Origin: Diphasiastrum complanatum
Taxonomy: Eukaryota > Streptophyta > Lycopodiopsida > Lycopodiales > Lycopodiaceae
Reading direction: 5' to 3'
Assembly: GCA_029204225.1 (NCBI GenBank)
Contig: CM055112.1
Location: 22,446,578 to 22,510,577 of the forward strand
DNA length: 64,000 nt
Numbering within the stretch: the stretch's first letter is position 1; the number at the start of each line of letters is the position of its first letter. The translations under genes and the position numbers were made by a program. The notes beneath the pieces are model-generated. The model saw only the letters and a list, made by a program, of their open reading frames with translations. It did not search any database and was not told the origin of the DNA. Below, one piece after another: positions 57,946-64,000 of the stretch.

Positions 57946-59694
57946 GTATTGTCGTACATTTACTGGAGTTATATTTTTTTAACTCTATTGCTATCAATAT
58001 TATGTCCTTTCCCTCTTTTATTTCTGAATGTATATGGCCTCTCCCTTTGTGTGTCATAAGGGTTTTTTCTGTATGATTCTTTTGGGGTTCTTTAGATGCG
58101 TAGGGCTCTTTTAGGGATTTTTCTGGTGGATTTTCAGCTACAGAAGAGGTTATGTTTGTAGGTGATTAAAATCAATCTTAGCTACTGAACTGAACTTGTT
58201 ATAGCAACGGAACAGATTAGCTGAACTAATCTGGTGTTGAACTGAATGTAACTCGTTATTAGTTGAACAGATTTGCTGAACTGACGGCTTAAAACACTTT
58301 AGAATTTCCTTCGACAAAATCTCTGTTACCAATTTCCAAACAACCTGCTCCTACCCTTTCCATCTGCGACATACTACTACTGGAGATCATTTTTATTTGT
58401 TCTATGGTGCTTGATGTATACATTACTATTTCTTCTGTAGGAATGAACGTTCTGTAGACGTTTGGCTCATAGCTTTGTATTGGAGCATTTTCCAGCAAAA
58501 TGGGAATAGCCACCACTGATTATGTGCATCCAATCCTTGTCTATACTGGATTCTAGTTTTGCCTGGACTTTTAGGAGGAAACTCTTATCATCATTTTTTG
58601 GTTCCCATTTTGACATCGTTTTTAAATTCCTTGCAGCAACTCGCTGCAGGGGATGCAGTATTTTCTGCAAATTGAATGTCAGAAGCTACAGCACCAGGCA
58701 CTGTATTTCAGAATTTTTGACACTTTACATCTTTTTCATATATTGTAGTACGTTATAAGCTGCTCATGTCATTGGATTTCTTACAACTTTGTATGATTGA
58801 GCATCAATACTTCTCTTTTTCAGGAGGTTATTATTAATTTGGATCGCTAGTATTGAGATGATTATGGATTTTTCTTTTTCTGTATTTTGGACTTGCTGCT
58901 TGCTAGAAAAATCCAGCCGCGATTGTTCATCAGTTTTAGAGTTCAGAACCTAAATTTGGGCACATTTGCTACAAATGTCGATGCTTGTTTGCTAATACAC
59001 TTTTGGATTTAATTCACAGCTTGTTTGGTGCTTGGAAAAGCTTCCAAACTTGACACATTACTGAATCTCCCACAGAAAAGTATCAGATTGCCTTTACTAC
59101 AACATAGGATCCTCAAGATTACAGTTATAGGCATTTTGGTCCATATTACTGCTAACACTTCTTCCTTGAAATGGTATCTTGTAGTTTTGGCTCAGACATC
59201 GCATTTATTATTGCATGCTTGGCACATCTAGATGCGATGAAAGTACATAAATATGAGAGGTTTGCTCAGCTTATGCCTCCATGTGCTCAATTTCGTTGTC
59301 TGTTTGCTGTTTTCAGTTCTACCTCCGCATGTGCAAACTAGAGATAGGCAAATATTTTTGAGAGATACGCACATGCAGTTGAGAGAGGAGTACTTGCATA
59401 TTGTAGGGGCACTTTTTATGGTAAAGTCATTTGCAGTTTTTAATCCTACTCTTGTAATAGGTTTTGTATCTTTCCATCTACCTCACTCGAGCATGCTTTA
59501 TCAGTAGAACATACGTTTTTACTCGTCGTTTCCTTTGTATCCATCATTGTGATTTGTACAACCTATTCACGTACCTTCTGTTGATACATCTTCCAGTGTT
59601 CAACGTCCACATAGTTTTCCATGTTTATCTTTATTTTTTGCACTTGAGATGAAGACTTGTTTGTTTTTTGCTTCTTCAATGCTGCCTGGCAGTG
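57946..59694. other. Sequence after the last carrier exon seen
   Basis: Presumed intron. I searched it for the next carrier exon (expected to resemble V-x-F-Y-E, then a third P-L-D-V-x-K-T-R signature) and found none. Short frames have no family resemblance. Confidence 0.4.
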
Positions 59695-59699
59695 TCATG

Positions 59700-60330
59700 T
59701 CCCAATGTCTAGACATGTGTAGGTGTGCTCAGTCTGGTGGGCAATGTTGTTGTCTCCTATTGTGAACAATCGTAGATTGGTGAGTACTCTTAATTGGCAT
59801 AACATCCTGACTCTGATCGGTATGCTGTCGTGGTTGGTGATGTCGATGTCGGTCCCTGAAAGGTATTTCTGCCTCATCCTCCGATGGTATCTCTGACCCA
59901 ATGGCTTCCCTGGAGTGTTTCCTGGTGAAGAAAGATGCAATACAGAGTTGAGGATCTTGGTGGCTGCTGATCATGTTGACACAGCTCTCCACGTAACAAG
60001 AACATGTCTCGTAACATCAGGGCAACGCATCTTGGATCCTTATGTGAGATAAGACATCGTACAGTGACTGGAGAATCCCGGAAAAAGCAATAGTACCGCC
60101 CTCTAATCTCGTGATATATAGGGCACTTGAAGATAATGTGCTTCAGACTCAAACCCATCTAAGTGCACCATTGACAGATCGTGCTCTCACAAGTGACAAG
60201 AATACCCTAGAAGCATCCAATTTCCACATACAGCTGGTGTGAGGAAACCCAAAACTTTCCTCGAAGGAAGTGTGAATGTCCACTATCCAGGTATCGTGGT
60301 AATATCAGGTCTCCAATTGTGTCCAGCTCC
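59700..60330 (-). pseudogene. LINE-like element, C-terminal zinc-binding tail
   Basis: One minus-strand frame with only two stops reads ELDTIGDLILPRYLDSGHSH, FLRGKFWVSSHQLYVEIGCF, stop, GILVTCESTICQWCT, stop, MGLSLKHIIFKCPIYHEIRG and RYYCFFRDSPVTVRC, then DPRCVALMLRDMFLLRGE and a stop near 59875. The order L-H-x-x-x-E-x-G-x-(F/W), C-x2-C, H-x-I-F-x-C-P-x-Y-x-x-(I/L)-R is the zinc-binding tail that follows RT in many non-LTR retrotransposons. The RT itself would lie at higher coordinates and is not recognisable beyond about 60420. Confidence 0.5.
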
Positions 60331-60591
60331 AAGAAACATTAGTGATAGATATCTGGCTTGACCTACCGTGGTCCCTTCCGTGTGCTCCATAAGTATGCCT
60401 TGTGAATGACCTATATATTGTACTGGTGAGATCCCTCTAGTAAGGTTGAAATAGAGATGCCATATGTGTATGACAATGGAGTGACCATGGGAGTATCATG
60501 ACAACTAATGACCTTGACTGTGGAGCTGCTGGGAGGATATAAAACTCAAGCGTGAGTATCATGATCTGTTAGCTTGGAATCCCATCACTTT

Positions 60592-60616
60592 GTATCAATG
60601 TTGCAGCGGATCGTGG
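60592..60616. mobile_element. hAT-like left terminus remnant
   Basis: CAATGTTGCAGCGGATCGTG matches the left end of the 36303-36715 element and starts with CA as hAT ends do. The rest of such an element is not seen. Confidence 0.4.
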
Positions 60617-60654
60617 TCTAATAACCTAAAACAAGAAAATTCACCAGAAGGTGA

Positions 60655-61357
60655 AATTTTTAGGAAACTTAGGCAAGAATTAAAAAATGTGTTTCCTGAG
60701 CAGCTTCTTGAGGGTCTTCCCCCCTCTAGGGGTGTTGACCATGGTATTAAACTGATTCCTGGTAGTTCACCTATATCACTGTATCCATATAGGATGAGTA
60801 CTACTAAAGAGGACGAGGTTTGTAGGCAACTGCAAAATTACCTTAAGATGGGACATGTAAGGCCTAGTAAATCTCCCTGGGGGGCACCTGTGCTCCTTGT
60901 TGATAAAAAAGACGGAGGCACTCGTCTTTGTGTGGACTTTAAAAAGTTGAATAAATTAACGATTAAAAACCGTTATCCTTTGCCGCGAATGGATGAGCTG
61001 GTTGATCGATTGCATGGTGCAAAGTACTTCACCAAAATCGATTTGCGATGATTCGCATAAAAACTGAGGATGTTGAAAAAACCGGCTTTAGAACTAGGTA
61101 CGGCCATTATGAGTTTCTGGTTTTTACCATTTGGCTTGACAAATGCTCCACCAGCGACTTTCCAACAGATGATGAACGATCTTCTTCTTCCGTATCTGGG
61201 AAACTTCGTAATAGTCTACTTGGATGATATTTTGATCTACTGTAAGACCTTGGAGGAGCACGAGGAGCATCTCAGGACTGTCTTAAAGGTACTTAGACAA
61301 GAGAGCTTTTTGCCAAGGAGTCCAAATGTGTGTTCTTCCAGAAAAGGTTGTTATACC
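60655..61357 (+). pseudogene. Ty3/gypsy reverse transcriptase, interrupted by copia
   Basis: The frame reads [20 protein letters not shown], then [60 protein letters not shown] and [10 protein letters not shown] short deletion removes the Y-H-Q segment, and several frameshifts follow ([46 protein letters not shown]). The catalytic YLDD is intact. It ends in QKRLLYL at 61357 where the copia LTR begins; the rest would resume beyond the copia, outside the window. Confidence 0.92.
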
Positions 61358-61759
61358 TGTTGAAGAGTAATGCCTATTTTACCCCTTTTTGGCTAAGCAT
61401 TAGTTAAGTTGTACATAACTCATGGGGCATGTTTTTAATTAAATGCATGAGACCCCCCCTTTTGTTAAGTTATGTAAATTAGTGCAAGTGGCCCACTTGG
61501 CCAAGTAGCTCACTCCTATGGTTGACACCTAGACTTTCCATGCATGTAAAGGAGGTGCTTGCCTCACAAGGGATTTGGAGGACCCACGCCCTCCTCTCTC
61601 TCTCTAGCAATTCATTTCTTCTTGAGACTTTTGAGTTTGTGTGATGCTCATGCAATTCTCCTTGTGTGTGATATTTCCATAGCAAAGTTTTCTCAAGCTT
61701 TCATAGTTGATCTAGCATATGAGTTAAGATACTCCATAGCTAGGTCTTGTAAATCTTCA
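61358..61759 (+). repeat. 5' LTR of the copia element, 402 bp
   Basis: TGTTGAAGAG to AAATCTTCA, with TG/CA ends. The left edge coincides with the interruption of Ty3 RT, and the right edge abuts the primer site with no spacer. Confidence 0.88.
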
Positions 61760-61771
61760 TGGTATCAGAGC
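61760..61771 (+). promoter_or_regulatory. Primer-binding site, initiator tRNA-Met
   Basis: TGGTATCAGAGC directly after the LTR. Confidence 0.92.
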
Positions 61772-62228
61772 AGGTTGTCTAGCCTGTGAGTCTGAGAGTG
61801 AGAGAAACTTCAGTGCTTAGATTCTTGAGAAGATTCTTATCTTCTACAAGCACCTCAATCTTGAAAGAGGGAGCATTTGATCTACAGGTGTCAGATCAGG
61901 TGGAGTCTTGCACTGTTGGAGAGCTATTGGCAAGGGGAGTGGGATGATCCAAAAACTTTCTAAATCTGGCTAAGTTTTGGAGAGTCTTTCTGGAGGAGCT
62001 TACACAAAAGTAGGGCGCACTTTCTGTAGGGGCTTCTGGTTTCTGTTCCAGTGGAGCCTAGTGCTTGTGCTAGTGAGGCCACACCAAGTGGCAAAGACAA
62101 AAGCAGGAGCTGAAGGGTTGCCTTGAAGTGGCTACATACCCTAGTTTGGGGTTAAACCCTTGTTGCTGGAAGCTGTTCTTTTCTGATCTCTTTCAAGTTG
62201 AGCTTCTGTTTTAAGCACAGATTTTAGC
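61772..62228 (+). other. Copia leader
   Basis: About 457 bp of untranslated leader between primer site and gag ATG, without a recognisable feature. Confidence 0.7.
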
Positions 62229-64000
62229 ATGGCAAGTCTTGGGGAGAGTTTGCTGGGTGAATCTAGCAAACTAGATGGCACAAACTACAGAGTGTGGAAG
62301 TTCAAGATAGCCAATATCTTAATGGATAAGAATTGCTGGGAGGTCATGACAGGTACAGAACCTGTACCAACATCTGATCCTGAATTGAAGGACTACATGA
62401 ACAGGAGACATAAAGCTCATAGGATAATCAATCTTTCTATCAAGGACAATATTATTCCTCACATTTGCAATGCAAGGGATGCAGCTGATGCTTGGACAAT
62501 TCTGAAGTCTATGTTTGAAACAGTGGATTCAGCCAAGCTGGTGTATTTGCAAAACAGGTTACATACTCTCAAGATGGAAGCAGGTGCAACAATTGGTGAT
62601 CATATTACAAAGGTCAAGGACCTATTGGATCAGCTTGCTTCAGTTGGAGAGAAAGTAAGTGACAGGAGTATTGTTCCCATAGTCTTGAACAGCTTGTCAT
62701 TCAACTATCAAGACTATGTGATGTCCCTTTCTGCTAGGGAGAAACTCCCAACCTTTGGGGAGTTATGTGGTCTTCTTTTACAGGAGGAGATGAGAAGGAA
62801 GAATCTTTCTGAAAGGGAAGATAATCCAGAGCTTGCATTTGCTTCTAAGAAGAAGCAAAACTTTCAGAAGAAAGGCAAAGGCAAAAAGAAGAACTCAAAG
62901 CAAAGCTTGGAGCAGCAGGTGTCCAAGTTACAGGTTGGAGATGAGTCAAGCACCAATTCTTCATCTACACCCAAGAGGAAGGGCAACTGCAACTATTGTG
63001 GTAAGTATGGGCATTTTGCTTTTGAATGCAGGAAGAAGCAAAGTGATCAGAAGAAGGGAAAGAACCAGCAGAGTCACTTTGTTGACAAAGTTGCAGAGGA
63101 GGAGCAATCTGGTGTGCTTGAGTTATTCACCGCAGCCCTATCATCTGAATCCACATTTGGTGGATGGTACATTGATTCTGGAGCCTCAAAGCACATGACA
63201 CCTCATAGAGATTGGTTCAGCACCTATGAGGAGACAGAAGATGGCCAGCATGTTTGCCTTGGAGATAATTCTACACGTATGGTGAGGGGCAAAGGTACAG
63301 TTGCAATACAGCTATCATCAGGTGAGGTGAAGGAAATTAAAAGTGTGTTGCATGTACCAGGGTTGGCTAAGAACTTGTTATCTGTTGGTGCCATTACCAA
63401 ACAGAACATGGTGGTGGAGTTTAATGATTCTAAATGTTTGGTAAAAGACAAAGAGAAGAACTTCAAAGTGGTAGCCAAGGGAATGCAAGAAGGAGGTCTT
63501 TACAAGCTTTTCACAACCATTCCTAGCCAAGAGGCCTTGTCTGCAAGAGATACTAATTGGGACAAGCTTTGGCATGAGAGATATGGTCATTTGAGTTACA
63601 AAAGTTTGCAAGTTTTGAACAGGCACAAAATGGTAGTAGATCTTCCTAGCATTAAGTCTTCTTCAGATACATGTGAGGCTTGTGCATTAGGGAAGCAACA
63701 GAGGAAAAAGTTTCCAAAGGAGAAAGCTACCAGGGCCAAGGGCATTCTTGAACTTGTGCATTCAGATTTTATGAAGCTACCTAGGTGGTATTGGGAAACA
63801 ATCAAAGAAGGTCAAATGATTGAAGAAGGAGAGAGCAGTGAACAGGGTGTCAGAAGATCTCTTAGGTCTCATGAGAGACAAGAGACTAACTTTGCTCTTA
63901 TGTCCACTATTCTGAATGCAGATGAGCCACAGTTCTTTCACAAAGCCGTGAGAGAAAAGGTATGGCAACATGCCATGCAGGAGGAGTACGACTCCATTGT
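62229..64000 (+). CDS. Copia gag-protease-RT polyprotein lacking integrase core, 3'-incomplete
   Basis: An ATG at 62229 opens a frame of at least 590 codons, uninterrupted to the window end. Residues 1-250: copia gag (KLDGTNYRVWKFKIANILMD, DAADAWTILKSMFETVDSAK, DHITKVKDLLDQLASVGEKV). Zinc knuckle C254, C257, H262, C267 (CNYCGKYGHFAFEC). Protease loop IDSGAS at 315-320 with D316. Pre-integrase H449, H454, C482, C485 (LWHERYGHL, CEACALGKQ). The integrase core starts with the first catalytic Asp (HSD at 511-513), but after about ten residues the frame passes into RRSLRSHERQETNFALMSTI and VREKVWQHAMQEEYDSI, the linker and start of copia RT. About 250-300 residues, including the other two catalytic acids, are absent without a frame break. 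Confidence 0.93.
   Translation, partial: MASLGESLLGESSKLDGTNYRVWKFKIANILMDKNCWEVMTGTEPVPTSDPELKDYMNRRHKAHRIINLSIKDNIIPHICNARDAADAWTILKSMFETVDSAKLVYLQNRLHTLKMEAGATIGDHITKVKDLLDQLASVGEKVSDRSIVPIVLNSLSFNYQDYVMSLSAREKLPTFGELCGLLLQEEMRRKNLSEREDNPELAFASKKKQNFQKKGKGKKKNSKQSLEQQVSKLQVGDESSTNSSSTPKRKGNCNYCGKYGHFAFECRKKQSDQKKGKNQQSHFVDKVAEEEQSGVLELFTAALSSESTFGGWYIDSGASKHMTPHRDWFSTYEETEDGQHVCLGDNSTRMVRGKGTVAIQLSSGEVKEIKSVLHVPGLAKNLLSVGAITKQNMVVEFNDSKCLVKDKEKNFKVVAKGMQEGGLYKLFTTIPSQEALSARDTNWDKLWHERYGHLSYKSLQVLNRHKMVVDLPSIKSSSDTCEACALGKQQRKKFPKEKATRAKGILELVHSDFMKLPRWYWETIKEGQMIEEGESSEQGVRRSLRSHERQETNFALMSTILNADEPQFFHKAVREKVWQHAMQEEYDSI

Larger units (their letters stand above)
61358..64000 (+). mobile_element. 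Young Ty1/copia element, runs off the window
   Basis: A complete 5' LTR, primer site and open polyprotein frame with no stop to the window end, inserted into Ty3 RT. The absence of decay contrasts with every other element here and implies recent insertion. Loss of the integrase core (see its CDS) makes it dependent on helper elements. Confidence 0.9.

Noticed and set aside
58467-58758. Opposed frames near 58500 that might be a carrier exon
   Set aside because: Neither shows the expected third carrier repeat, and no matching splice sites were found.

Overview
This window is nuclear DNA of a land plant, most likely a seed plant with a large, repeat-rich genome. The evidence is a MOZART1/GIP gene, a spliced mitochondrial-carrier gene with GT-AG introns of up to 5 kb, Ty1/copia and Ty3/gypsy elements primed by initiator tRNA-Met or tRNA-Asp, hAT-type miniature elements with 8-bp target duplications, and many long (GA)n and (TA)n microsatellites. 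I cannot name the species. There is no prokaryotic, plastid or CRISPR content.

Only two host genes are supported. One is an apparently intact single-exon MOZART1/GIP gene (34956-35171, +), encoding a 71-residue gamma-tubulin-complex adaptor. The other is part of a mitochondrial solute-carrier gene (+) resembling Arabidopsis At1g74240, with five recognisable exons between 46889 and 57945. Its introns are swollen by transposons. Its first exon is not identified, and its C-terminal third is not in the window: it is either beyond position 64000 or lost.

The rest is mostly layered mobile DNA. 1-900: broken Ty3 gag (-). 3180-4760: irregular complex satellite. 7216-12237: Ty3 element (-) with LTR, tRNA-Asp primer site, motif-rich leader, gag with four zinc knuckles and protease, but no recognisable RT or integrase. 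17630-18090: gag joined to protease by an internal deletion. 18728-27219: Ty3 chromovirus (+) with both LTRs (5' one truncated), interrupted by a decayed copia element (-, about 19930-24165). 27219-30665: older Ty3 element with its 3' LTR. 30663-30840: copia gag start (-). 39140-40423: internally deleted LTR-integrase-LTR Ty3 remnant. 40905-42314: fragment resembling the N-terminal part of a Penelope-like reverse transcriptase (-), with an upstream 219-codon frame. 42400-45460: LTR with primer site and a decayed acidic reading frame. 52909-56665: cluster of hAT-type miniature elements and a small copia element inside one carrier intron, one hAT element sitting in the copia LTR. 59700-60330: LINE-like C-terminal tail (-). 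60655-61357: Ty3 RT (+), cut by a young copia element whose LTR starts at 61358 and whose gag-protease-RT frame stays open to the window edge but lacks the integrase catalytic core.

The points most worth checking are the Penelope-like fragment, the open copia frame missing its integrase core, the hAT miniature elements with matching target duplications, and the repeated leader motif and four-knuckle gag of the tRNA-Asp-primed Ty3 element.
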